64,000 bases of DNA from NCBI GenBank assembly GCA_037501455.1, contig CM074861.1, positions 94,279,001 through 94,343,000 on the forward strand, in the 5' to 3' direction. The DNA is from Lantana camara. Taxonomy: Eukaryota > Streptophyta > Magnoliopsida > Lamiales > Verbenaceae. Numbering within the stretch: position 1 is the first letter of the stretch; each line of letters begins with the position of its first letter. This document shows positions 22,311-33,700 of this stretch, piece by piece. Position numbers and translations under genes: made by a program. Under the pieces are notes generated by a model, which was not told the origin of the DNA, searched no databases, and saw only the letters and a program-made list of their open reading frames with translations.

Positions 22311-23020
22311 CATGGAGAGCGAGTATGATTAGATGGGATTATAATTGGGTGAAATTACAATTCATTGAAAGTAAATATAATTTAACATATGTAACATAAT
22401 ACTAACTATAACTCACTAAAATCTAACATATTTAACATAATATTAACTATAGGACTCTGCTAATCTCACAGACGTCTGTGAGATTTTTTTCTTACAGACA
22501 ATTAATTATCTCATTTTTTCTCACAAATAATCAATTATCTTCTCTCGTATTCATACAAACTAGAAATCTAAGTATTAATATTATCATAAAGACCCCAAAA
22601 AATTTAGAACTTTAAAAATATAAGAAAATAACTAATCTATAAGATTAGGATTCTGGTAAAACTTATCAAAGTTGTCAGGAAAACTGTAAAAGAAAAATAT
22701 AATCACTAAAGAATCCAACAAAATCCAAAATAAATCAATAATTTATAACAAAATCAAAACTAAATCAAGAACTCACACCAAAATATATGTATAAATCATA
22801 TCATAAGCTCATGTATTTCCCTTCACTTCTAAATTTCTTTGTTCCTCTTTTCTTTTCCATTCTTTCTTCTTTTTCTCTCTAAAAAGTTCATACGAACAAT
22901 CTATTAAGAAGAACCAACCTGTTGTGTGAATATGTATTGCTTAAACACTAAATTTTATATTATAAAATAACTTTATATTATAAAATATTTATATTTTCTC
23001 ATTCGCACGTATTTTTCAGA
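22311..23020. other. AT-rich spacer with one perfect palindrome
   Basis: No gene seen. A perfect 22-bp palindrome lies at 22463-22484 (half-site ATCTCACAGAC), followed at once by a T-run. Confidence 0.5.
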
Positions 23021-24111
23021 TGGAAAATGTACCTTCAAATAGTAAAACCATCGAGATCGGAGATGATAATTTACTTACACCAACAAAGGAGATACAATTC
23101 CACCCTGTGTAGGTATGGAATTTGAATGTTATAGTGATGCTTATGAATTCTATAACATTTATGCCAAAAAATTGGGTTTTGGAATTAGAGTGAGAAATTC
23201 TTATAAAGGAAGAAAAGGTGCTGAAAAACAAGGTGCTGTACTTTGTTGTGTCCATCAAGGATATAAAGAAGAAAATAAAACGGCTAATCCTAGACCCGGA
23301 AAAAGAATTGGTTGTCCAGCAATGGTAAGGATCAAGTTGGTTAATCTTGGTAAATGGATGGTTAAAGAAGTTATTCTTGATCACAATCACAATACCACTC
23401 CATCTAGTGTGCAGTTTTACAAATCACATAAGAGCTTGAGTATAACAGTAAAGAAACGGCTTGAATTAAATTCTGATTCTAGAGTCCGAATTAACAAGAT
23501 TTACCATTCTCTAATGGTACAGGCTGGAGGACCAGAAAATTTAGATTTCGATGAAAAAGACGTTAGGAATTATATTGCTGAGTACAAGAGTCTAAAGCTA
23601 GTGCAAGGAGATGCACAAGCTATGCACAAATATTTTTGTGATATTCAGATGAAAAATCCAAACTTCTTTTATTTGATGGATTTTGATGATGAAGCGTGAT
23701 TGAAAAATGTTTTTTGGGCAGATGCAAGGTCTAGGGTTACTTATGAATATTTGGAGATGCAATTACATTTGATACGACATATTTGACAAATAAGTATGAT
23801 ATGCCATTTGCACCATTTGTGGGGGTCAACCATCATGGTCAATCTGTTCTTTTGGGGTGTGGTCTTTTAGCTGATGAAACAACGGAATCATTTGTGTGGT
23901 TGTTTAGAACATGGTTAACATGTATGTTAGGAAGAGCACCGCCTACTATAATAACTGATCAATGCAAAGCTATGAAAATGCAATTGATATAGTGTTTCCA
24001 AATGCCCGACATCGTCTTTGCTTATGGTATATTATGCAAAAGGTTCCACAAAAGCTGAATAGTCATATTGAGTACAAATCAATTAAACATGGGATTGAAT
24101 CATCTGTTTAT
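23021..24111 (+). pseudogene. FAR1-related sequence pseudogene (transposase-derived)
   Basis: Encodes in pieces an N-terminal FAR1 DNA-binding domain (C-H zinc pattern around VLCCVHQGYK, CPAMVRI, DHNHNTTPSS) and the start of the MULE transposase domain ([30 protein letters not shown]). A frameshift separates the first ATG (23021) from the FAR1 domain near 23111; a TGA interrupts at 23697-23699; frameshifts follow near 23752 and 23975. The C-terminal half, including SWIM, is absent: the sequence stops where the Copia LTR begins. FAR1/FRS proteins are domesticated transposase transcription factors in light signalling, but this could equally be a dead Mutator-like transposase. Confidence 0.85.
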
Positions 24112-25044
24112 TGTTGGGATTAATGTCCTGAAAATCCAATTATAATGTAAATATTTTGGATTAATAAAACTAAAATTATCGCGAGTTATGAGTATTTTAC
24201 AAATTTAATAATTAATAACGTGTGATGGTATTTTTATATGAAATGTGTTTCATAGGAAAAGACTTTAAATACCAAAAATCACGTGTCATTAAAGTTCTAG
24301 TCGGTATGATAAGAAAATGTTCTTATCAAGACCATAATGTGTTATATAAGATGATTAGTCTTTCGTCATAGGGAAATGGAGTTTCCAATTATAACAAATT
24401 GATGATTTTCAATGAGATTGGAAACATCGAACTGGACCACTGAGATTGTTCATTTTATACTGCTATCTAAAATGAACAAAATCTCGGAAGTATTAGACTC
24501 TTAATCCTGGCGATGTTTCTACTTTAGGCATGTAGTATTAATCACTGTGATGTACTCAGAAGTGAGGTCTCGGTAACGGGTGGCCAAAATACTTTATACG
24601 TTTGGTGATTGCATAAAATGCGCTAAAGAGAAATATTGATCGAGGAATCTGTAGCCTTGCTGGAAGGTTAAAGATATCCCTGAAATAGATTTGCAAAAAG
24701 TTCAAATAAAACTTTGGCCAAAGTACTTCGTGTGTTCGTCACCAAAGTTGTATGTTGAATGTGTTTCACATACAGGGAATTTGAACTTAAGGCAGATCAA
24801 GAAATTTCAGATTGAAAGTGAAAAATAAATGATAGTAGTATTGATTTATTTTTCATGGATATCTGTACAGAGGAGTAAAACGCAAAATTATTCTAGATCG
24901 AGAAATTCGTGAATAATTTAATTAATTTTAGAGTTCAACAATATTTATTTAATGGAATTAAATATTATTAAACGGTAATCAATTATTGCCATGGGATGAT
25001 AATAGATTAACCAGTTTGGAGCTAAGATTAATTAGTCTTGCAAG
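24112..25044 (+). repeat. E2 5' LTR, first part
   Basis: Begins TGTTGGGATTAATG next to the FAR1 pseudogene. It is interrupted at 25044 by E3 and resumes at 37978. Confidence 0.75.
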
Positions 25045-26501
25045 TGTTGTTTGTTTTAATAAAGCCCAAGTGCAAGCATCAATAAATCAATGTAGCAAAA
25101 GGGGTCGAATCCACGGGGAGGAGTAAATCAATCAATTACCTAATGTATTCACCAATCTATAGACCAAAACGAGTGATAGAGCGAATTAACTACTAACGGA
25201 AATGAAAGTTAACTAAGATTAACCCAAAATAAGGAAATTACTAGGAAGCGAGTAAAATAGCAAAAACCAAGCAAATAAAGAGGCAAGGGGAAGGAATGAT
25301 CATGCAAAGTTCATGTTCAATTAGTGCTTTAAAGGGACACGGATCTCACAATCCTAATCACTAGAGTATACACAAGCTCCTCTCGGAGTCAAGTGCGTGT
25401 ACCTAATCAACGTCCAAAACTACTCTCGTGGTCATTAGCACATTAATTAGATCAAACAAACAAGACTAGTGCAACAAAATAACTAGCAGCTCGGCCCGGT
25501 TAATCTATTGCTTGATTGCTCAAGATTAGGCTAAATTTCTTTATACCTAAAACTTAAGTGTTGTGAAACCTCTTCCAATTTACATACAATCTTTAAATTA
25601 GCATGCAAATCTAAGTTCACAATTAAGGTGATCAATCTTAATCATACTAGCAAAACGATTACATAACCAAAAGATCTGAAAATCCCTCTTAGGCAATTCA
25701 TCAAACACTTACCCTGCATAAAACATCACCCTCCCCATGCCTATAAATCTAGCCAATCATGTTCAAGTAATCAACCAACAAACAAGAGAGATAACAAGTT
25801 AAAGGATTCATATTCATTAATTGAAAATAATGATAATCATTCAACAACAAGTATATCTCAACAAGTTTCAAGATCTCAACCAAACATTTACTAGACTAGA
25901 ACAAGGAAATTAGATGCTAGAACTAGGAAAGCAATAAAAAGGAAAGAAATTAAACACTAGTCTTCAAACATCTTCCATGGAATAAGGGAAGAACTTGGTG
26001 TCTTCCATAGCCTCCTCCTTTAGCCCCAGATCTAGATTCGGTAAAGAATGAGCCTCTAACCCTAGCTAAAATTCGTAAATAGGCTAAAAGAGGCAAAAAC
26101 GTGCTGACACTTTCTCCTTAACACGGCCGTGTCACTCACAAGAACAAACTTGACACGGCCGTGTCCGAGCAAAATAATTCAAAGTCGAGGCCTTAACACG
26201 GCCGTGTTAATCACAAGAGCAAACTTGACACGGCCGTGTCCGAATAAATAAATTCCAAGTCGATGCATCAACACGGCCGTGTTGATATCAAGGCAAAAAT
26301 GGACACGGCCGTGTTGTCTTCAGTACATAGCCCGGTTTTTCGTTTTTCCGACTTTCTTGCTCATTTTCTCTCCTTTACTCGCCGTTTCATCATTCTTTCG
26401 AAATGCACCTATAAAGCAGCAAAATAACTCTAATTAACACTCAAACGGCATATTATTCAGTCTAAATCAAGCTCAAAAGGATAAGGAAATTAAACCTAAC
26501 A
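25045..26501 (-). repeat. E3 3' LTR
   Basis: Plus-strand start TGTTGTTTGTTTT, end ACCTAACA. Same length as the other LTR, so substitutions only. Contains the six-fold palindrome array at 26121-26314. Confidence 0.95.
26121..26314. repeat. Six ACACGGCCGTGT palindromes in E3 3' LTR
   Basis: Copies start at 26121, 26153, 26196, 26228, 26271 and 26303: steps of 32, 43, 32, 43, 32. The linkers resemble each other (CACAAGAACAAACTTG, CACAAGAGCAAACTTG), so the array is an imperfect 75-bp tandem repeat in which the 12-bp palindrome is invariant. The matching array in the 5' LTR starts at 37592, 37624, 37667, 37699, 37742 and 37774. Confidence 0.97.
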
Positions 26502-26548
26502 AACTCCCCCACACTAAGTTCATTGCTCGTCCTCGAGGAATGCAACGA
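26502..26548 (-). promoter_or_regulatory. E3 polypurine tract with adjacent hairpin
   Basis: Minus strand AGTGTGGGGGAGTT abuts the 3' LTR. Upstream is CTCG-AGGA-CGAG, continued after one C/C mismatch by CATT and AATG, giving two 4-bp stems and the loop AGGA. Confidence 0.75.
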
Positions 26549-27679
26549 AAGTTATGAACAATCAATCTATCCCAAACATATTCTTGAAAGTCAATCGCCG
26601 GTTCATTGCCATAATCGAGTTTAGCATATCGAATGCAAGATTTAAAGAAAAATAGTGTAAATAGCATGCCCTTGTGTTTGGTGTGGTTTTGAATGAAATA
26701 ACGCACAACAATCACTCGGATTGGTTTATATCTTTCGTCCAAGCACCAATCTACGCTTTCGAGACACACTCTTCATGCCTATCTCCACTAATGGAACTGA
26801 CTCAAGACTTGGGATCGGAAGGTCTTTTCGAGCTTGTAATGTGGGCTTAGGGTCTTGGTTATGGAAATTTGGATTCAAGTGACTAAACACCAATGCTCAC
26901 ATCGTTTTACAAAACAAATCCAACAACTTTCTTTGCCTAATACACCTTTCCCCATACTATGATGTTTACAATTTCTCTTTCTTTTGTTTCACACCTTGCA
27001 TATTTTTCTTTTCTATTCTTTGCTCTTTTCGACCTTTTCTCACTTTTTCTTTCTTTCATACATCTTTTCTCTTTCGTACAAGAATCATCAAGAAGGGGTC
27101 AAAAGATACAACATAACCGAATTAAACGAGCAAGCATGGTGTGATAAAATAAAAGGGTTGGTTGTAAACTTTGTTGTGCTTAGGCTTGTAATGTGGCTAG
27201 AAAGAAATTTTTTGCACAACAATAAGGCTCAATGGGGTCAATTGGACTATGCTATTTAGTGAAAAAGGCAAATGAAAGGCTAATTCCATCGATAACGAAT
27301 GCCTAAGTCATTTCCCTAATCTCTTGTCAATTCAAAAATTTCGCCTCGAAAGACACTAAAGTGCACTCTAATCGTATTTTAGGCTTATAAAAAAAAAAAA
27401 ACTTCCTCTAAGGGGTCGAAGTACGTTACACATTCAAATGTGCAAGAAAAATTAAGGGCATGCTAACACACTACTTCTTATCTAGATTCATACAATTACG
27501 TGCGCATTCGATTAGCTCAACTTAATTAAGCATCAATCCAACAATCATCTATAAGAGCATATTCAAAGGATAAAGACCATTCTCACAATCATGCAACATT
27601 CTATCGACAAACAATGTTCTAGTACGATAACAATAATCCCTAAAACGAAGTATATCAATAAAAGCTCAAATTTACTAGT
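26549..27679 (-). other. E3 3' non-coding region
   Basis: About 1.1 kb without credible ORF between the two purine tracts. GCTTGTAATGTG occurs twice (near 26834 and 27184). Position and length mirror the same region in E1. Confidence 0.5.
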
Positions 27680-27731
27680 TTACTCCCCCACACTAAGTGC
27701 TTGCTATGTCCCATGCAAGAAATAAAAGGAA
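27680..27731 (-). promoter_or_regulatory. E3 second, internal polypurine-like tract with hairpin
   Basis: Minus strand TTAGTGTGGGGGAGTAAA is preceded by CTTGC and GCAAG arms around ATG-GGA-CAT with one bulged A. It lies 1.18 kb before the true polypurine tract. Confidence 0.5.
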
Positions 27732-28099
27732 AAGAGATAAGAGAACTCCCTCATTGACGAACCGGCAACGGGATAGCAACACCAAAGATAACCTAAAATC
27801 TGCACCTCCAAAACACGCGTCAAGGCATCGAGAGATAACCATTCAAAGTATATGCAAAAGGCAAGCAAACAATCACAAGAGGTGCAAAGCAAACTAGACA
27901 ATTTAGACATTCATGGATAAGGAACATATTCACAAAGACAAGGCAAACACAAGGTAAGCAAGTTAAACACTTAGGTCCTACACGCAAAGTCAACCAAGGT
28001 ACGAATTATCCACGAATACGAAAAGTAAAAATAACAATAAGTCTAGCAAGCAAAACCCCACAGACGGGGTAAACAAAGTCATAAAGATGAATGGGGGAA

Positions 28100-29263
28100 T
28101 CATTGGGGAGGGTGTGGGGGTTGGATGTTCCAGTTTCCCATCAATGCCAATAAGTTGGCATTCATAGTCCCTTGCATCTCTTCCATGGCGGCAAGGAGGG
28201 CATTGTGGGAAGCTTGCATCTCGGCCAAACTGTCGTGAAGACGAACAAGATCCTCATAATGATTCAAAGTGGCCTCTTCATGAGCATCAAAGCGAAGGGA
28301 TAAAGCATCAAATCTCCCGGCGAGCTCATGGTAGCGTGGTGGCTCGGGCTCCTCATTCATAGGCTCCTCCTCATGATCCGGGGCAAAGACAATGGCCCTC
28401 TGCTCGTCAGTCAAATCTTCCTCAAATTTAACCCCCAAGTTATACATCCGACTCAACCTTGGCCTATCGCTCTCCGGGTAATAAATGACCCACCCAAGAC
28501 CGGTTCTCTTCCACTCCGTGCAAACTTTCACCCGGCCAAAAGTTAGGCAATCCAAAACCGGTGGTACTCCTAAAGAATCAACCCTTGGCACCCAACCACA
28601 TTTTAGCACCATCATTGTAACATAACCCCCATGGCAAAAGACACCATCTTTAGCATTCACAACAGCTTGAATCTTTTCCATAAGGAAGTAGGTACCATCA
28701 AAGTATTCCCCCCTTCGCATACAAGACATTGTCCAAAGTTCACTTGTATTGATCTTCTCACTACTCTCCTTCCTTGCATAGATAGTCGAGGAGAGAATCT
28801 TTTGGACAATACGCCAAATTGGAGATGTGAAGTTAGTGGCGCTAGTGTTACGGGGGTTAAAGTGTCCCGTACTTTGCTTGACTCCTAAAGCAAAAAACTC
28901 GGTATTTAATTCCCTTTGATCAAGAAAAGAGTCAGGGTAGCATGTTTCACCATCCGGGAACTCAAATAAATCCTTGAGTTGAGCAGCTGTTAGGTTGTGT
29001 CTTCTCCCATTGATTTTGAATGAGGTTACACTATCTTCCCATTTGAAAGTTTGAATAAACTCTCTAGTGATAGCCTCATAAGTTTGAGCGCTCTTGTTAA
29101 TGAAACTCCACCATCCTACATTGCGGAAGAGAGTTTCAACTTCCCTAACAACTCCCAAAGCATTCAAATCCAAGAACCTAGTAGATTGAATAATGGAGGT
29201 CTTAGCTTGTCTAGGAGCATTCGAGCTCGAAGCCTCATTAACACGGGAACGTTTGGGGGCCAT
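28100..29263 (-). CDS. E3 extra 3' ORF of Athila type (env position), 387 aa
   Basis: Uninterrupted frame between pol and the 3' LTR, the place where Athila elements carry an additional ORF sometimes called env-like. Residues 1-20 are basic and polar (MAPKRSRVNEASSS). Residues about 25-270 look like a folded domain with conserved-looking FIQTFKWED, LKDLFEFPDGE and MSCMRRGEYFDGTYFLM. The tail is acidic (EEEPMNEEPEPP) and then a heptad-rich helix of about 60 residues that should form a coiled coil. I see no signal peptide, transmembrane helix or furin-like site, so an envelope glycoprotein function is not supported; a nucleic-acid or self-associating protein is as likely. It is unbroken although gag of the same copy is dead. 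Confidence 0.75.
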   Translation of the reverse strand: MAPKRSRVNEASSSNAPRQAKTSIIQSTRFLDLNALGVVREVETLFRNVGWWSFINKSAQTYEAITREFIQTFKWEDSVTSFKINGRRHNLTAAQLKDLFEFPDGETCYPDSFLDQRELNTEFFALGVKQSTGHFNPRNTSATNFTSPIWRIVQKILSSTIYARKESSEKINTSELWTMSCMRRGEYFDGTYFLMEKIQAVVNAKDGVFCHGGYVTMMVLKCGWVPRVDSLGVPPVLDCLTFGRVKVCTEWKRTGLGWVIYYPESDRPRLSRMYNLGVKFEEDLTDEQRAIVFAPDHEEEPMNEEPEPPRYHELAGRFDALSLRFDAHEEATLNHYEDLVRLHDSLAEMQASHNALLAAMEEMQGTMNANLLALMGNWNIQPPHPPQ

Positions 29264-30730
29264 GACAACCTAAAAAGGAATGCAAATGGACTTAATTAGA
29301 ACAAGAATGAGCATAATATTTCATTGAAGCATTTTATCGAACATGTTGTGTGCATTGGTGGCCTAAGTATGGTTTTAAGCAAATTTCTTCAATCTCAACC
29401 AACAAATGCTCAATCTAGACTTAATATAGCATGAATATCAAAAGAGAGCAACAAAAAATTCATCAATTCGGCCTAATTCCAGAAATTTGAAAACTAGGGC
29501 TCAAGGGTGAAAATGGTAGAATAACATGAATTTAAAGCACTAATCTCACAAATCAATTGGTAGAAATGAGTAAAAAGAGTAGAATATCACATACCTTGAA
29601 GATGGAAACGAGAAAATGGATGAACAAATCGGATCCAAAATGTGTTCTTGGAAGAAACTCTCATGCGTGCGTTTGTGTTGTGTGGAATGGCAAGACAAAA
29701 GTTCGAAAATCTGTCTTAAAATCGCGCCCAGGCCATTCGACACGGCCGTGTCATAACACAGTTATAATTGGACACGGCCGTGTCCGATTTTTTAAAAAAA
29801 ATCTGGACTTTCCGAGAGCTCAACACAGCCGTGTCAACTTTCAGTTGTTTATGGACACGGCTGTGTCCGGTTTTTAAAAATGAATTCTCACAATCCGACG
29901 CGCCAACACGGCCGTGTCCATTCCCAGTTATAAGTTGACACGGCCGTGTTACAATCCATACTTAGAAAAAAATTCGTCCAAAACCGCTAGAAGAGCCACA
30001 AGTTAATCTCAAAAGGTAAAAAATGTCAAACCAAAGTACACGGAAATATCGAGAACACAACACACAACCACACTTACCATGTATTTGCTTCCTCGAAGCA
30101 ATCGAACATCCATATCTTACTCACAAACGATGTTTAACCATAAGATCACTCAATCATGAATGATATTCAAACATGCCATATTGCATCGGACTTACTCACC
30201 TATTCAATGAATTCTCAAATCACCAAATGCTCAATTTAACAATTCATGCCGCATATTCCAATGTGTAAACCCGTTAGATTGTAATAAATCTAACTCAAAT
30301 ATTCAACACTCGACCATAGTACATTGAAATGTCACCCAAAAACACAAAAATGCACACAATTTATCATTGACGCAACGAATACACAAAGTTCCATAGTCCA
30401 ACATTCTCAAGTAATGCATATAAGTACAAAATGCCAATTAAGAGTATACAAGCGCCCACAAATCACAAGACATGCTCAAACACAAATAAAGGCAAACAAA
30501 CCAATACAAAAATGAAGTTAAAATTAGACCTCATCCCCATAAAAGGGGTATCGAAACTTGCAAGCACATCACGGGGTTACTCTTCTTCGCTCAAAAACCA
30601 ACACCCTACACACAAGGAGACAAAAACACAAAGACAAGATTAAAGATCACCTAAAGAGAAGGAAAGAGAAAGAAAAGGGAGAGAAAAATAGTTCTAAGTT
30701 TATAGTCGCTAGCTCGACTTTGTCACCAAA
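29264..30730 (-). other. E3 spacer between pol and the extra ORF
   Basis: AT-rich, no ORF. Holds the interior palindrome array at 29740-29949; otherwise nothing distinctive. Confidence 0.6.
29740..29949. repeat. Six interior palindromes of E3
   Basis: Copies start at 29740, 29772, 29823, 29855, 29906 and 29938: steps of 32, 51, 32, 51, 32. Four are the perfect ACACGGCCGTGT. The third is ACACAGCCGTGT and the fourth ACACGGCTGTGT, which are exact reverse complements of each other, so complementarity within that pair is kept although each has lost its own symmetry. Confidence 0.97.
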
Positions 30731-33700
30731 TTAGATGGTCGGAATCGTAAGCACACACGAGGTGCTTTTCTCAATGGCTTCCCCCACAAAATAAGGTTTC
30801 AAACGCTGCCCATTAACGAGGAAAGTGCCCGTCTTTTCGTTTCCAATCTCCACAGCTCCATTATCAAGAACTTTATCAACTCTAAAAGGGCCCGACCACC
30901 TCGACTTTAGCTTTCCGGGGAATAACTTCAATCTTGAATTGAACAAAAAAACTAATTGTCCCACTTTGAACTCCTTCACCCGAATGTGTTTGTCATGCCA
31001 TCTCTTTATCTTTTCTTTGTAAACCTTTGCATTCTCGTATGCATTCAACCGAAATTCTTCAAGTTCGTGTAATTGTAAGGCTCTATTCTCACCGGCTTGC
31101 TTAAGGTCAAAGTTGATGGCTCTAATGGCCCAATAAGCTTTGTGCTCGAGCTCGACCGGAAGATGGCATGCCTTGCCATAGACCAACTTATATGGGGATG
31201 TTCCAATTGGTGTTTTAAAAGCCGTTCGATACGCCCATAAAGCATCGTCCAATTTGGTTGCCCAATCTTTTCGTGAACGATTCACGGTCTTTTCAAGGAT
31301 GCGCTTAATTTCTCGGTTGGAAATTTCGACTTGTCCGCTCGATTGTGGGTGATATGGTGTTGCCACCCGGTGGTGAACTCCATACTTCTTTAAGAGAACT
31401 TCCAAAGGTTTGTTGCAAAAATGGGACCCTCCATCGCTTATAAGAGCCCTCGGAACTCCAAATCTAGTAAAGATGTTCTTCTTCAAAAATTTCAACATTA
31501 CCTTCGAATCATTCGTAGGGCTTGCCACGGCTTCGACCCATTTAGAAACATATTCAACTCCGACTAGAATGTATTGGTTTCCATAGGAAGAAGGAAACGG
31601 TCCCATAAAGTCTATTCCCCACACATCGAACAATTCTGTCTCTAAGATATATCTCAAAGGCATTTCGTCTCTTTTCCCGATATTCCCGATTCGTTGACAT
31701 GAGTCACAACTTTCTACAAACTTGTGTGCATCTTTGAACAAGGAAGGCCACCAAAAACCCGATTGGAGCACCTTTGTCGCCGTCTTTCTTGAACTTGAAT
31801 GTCCTCCATAGGGACTAGCATGACAACGGTCTAAAATCTTCTCAACTTCATCCTCGGGGACACACCTCCTTACCAAGCCATCCGAGCAATTCTTGTAAAG
31901 CAACGGTTCTTCCCAAAAATAGAACTTGGCATCATGTAGAAATTTCCGTCGTTGGTGGAAACTCAAGTCGGGTGGTATTATTCTACTTGCTATGTAATTC
32001 GCAAAGTCCGCAAACCATGGTACTTTGGATTCCACCTTAAAAAGTTGTTCATCCGGGAAATTCTCCTTAATAGCTATTTCAAGATCCTCATTACTCTTTG
32101 CAATCTCCAAACGAGATAGATGATCCGCCACCAAATTTTTGGTCCCTTTTTTATCTCTAATCTCCAAGTCAAACTCTTGAAGTAGCAAAATCCATCTAAT
32201 GAGACGAGGTTTGGAGTCCTTCTTTGACAACAAATATTTGATAGCTGCGTGGTCCGTGTAAACCACCGTCTTCGAACCTATCAAATACGAACGAAATTTG
32301 TCAAAAGCATGCACAATTGCTAAAAGTTCTTTTTCAGTGGTGGCATAGTTTAATTGTGCATCATTGAGTGTTTTGCTAGAGTAAGTGATAACGTGTAAAC
32401 GTTTCTCCCTCTTTTGGCCAAGCACCGCTCCTATGGCCAAGTCACTCGCGTCACACATGAGCTCAAATGGTAAAGTCCAATCCGGTGCCACCATAATTGG
32501 GGCTGAGGTAAGCTCCTTCTTTAACCTATCAAAAGCAAGCAAACAATCACTATCAAATACAAATTCAACATCTTTTTGTAAAAGCTTGCAAAGAGGTAAA
32601 GTGATTTTGGAGAAATCCTTGATAAACCGGCGATAAAATCCAGCGTGACCAAGGAAACTCCTAACTCCCTTAACATTGGTGGGTGGTAGCAATTTAGCAA
32701 TGACTTCAATCTTAGCTCGATCCACTTCAATTCCCTTAGCCGAGATTCGATGGCCTAGGACAATTCCTTCACGCACCATGAAGTGGCACTTCTCCCAATT
32801 TAGCACCAAATTAGTATCTTTACAACGTTTCAACACATTAGTAAGATTAAGAAGGCATGCATCAAAAGAAGACCCAAACACTGAAAAATCATCCATAAAG
32901 ATTTCCATTGTTCGCTCAATAAAATCCGAGAAAATTGCCATCATGCAACGTTGGAACGTAGCCGGGGCATTACAAAGACCAAATGGCATTCTTCTAAAAG
33001 CAAAAGTGCCATAGGGGCAAGTGAAAGTGCATTTTTCTTGATCCTCGGGTGCTATAGCAATTTGGTTGTAACCCAAGTATCCATCTAGAAAACAATAGTA
33101 CTCATGCCCGGCTAATCTCTCTAACATTTGATCAATGAAAGGCAATGGAAAATGGTCCTTACGGGTTGCATTGTTCAATTTTCTATAATCTATGCACACT
33201 CTCCATCCCGTAACTGTGCGAGTAGGGATAAGTTCATTGTTTTCATTTCTAATAACCGTCATCCCTCCCTTTTTCGGCACAACTAGTACCGGGCTAACCC
33301 AAGAGCTATCCGAAATCGGGTAAACTATACCCGCATCTAACAATTTTAACACCTCGGCTCTCACAACTTCTTTCATATTCGGGTTTAACCTACGTTGATC
33401 CTCAATAGAGGGTTTATGGTTATCTTCCATCAAGATTCTATGCATGCAAATTGAGGGACTAATTCCCTTGATATCCGAAGTTGACCATCCTAAAGCTTTT
33501 ACATGCATTCTTAAAACACGCAATAAGGCATCTAATTGCACATCATTTAGATCCGAAGACACAATAACCGGCAAACTCTCATTATCACCAAGATATGCAT
33601 ATTTTAAATGAGAGGGAAGGGGTTTCAAATCAAGTACGGGAGCTTTAACACAAGAAGGGGGAGGAAGGGGTTTACCACTCCCCAATTCCTCAAAATGGTA

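Noticed and set aside
26121..26314. Reading the regular palindromes as a CRISPR-like array
   Set aside because: The units are 12 bp and palindromic, alternate in spacing, have similar linkers and sit in plant LTRs; there are no spacers or cas genes.
28100..29263. Calling the E3 extra ORF an envelope gene
   Set aside because: No signal peptide, membrane anchor or cleavage site is visible; only its position resembles env.
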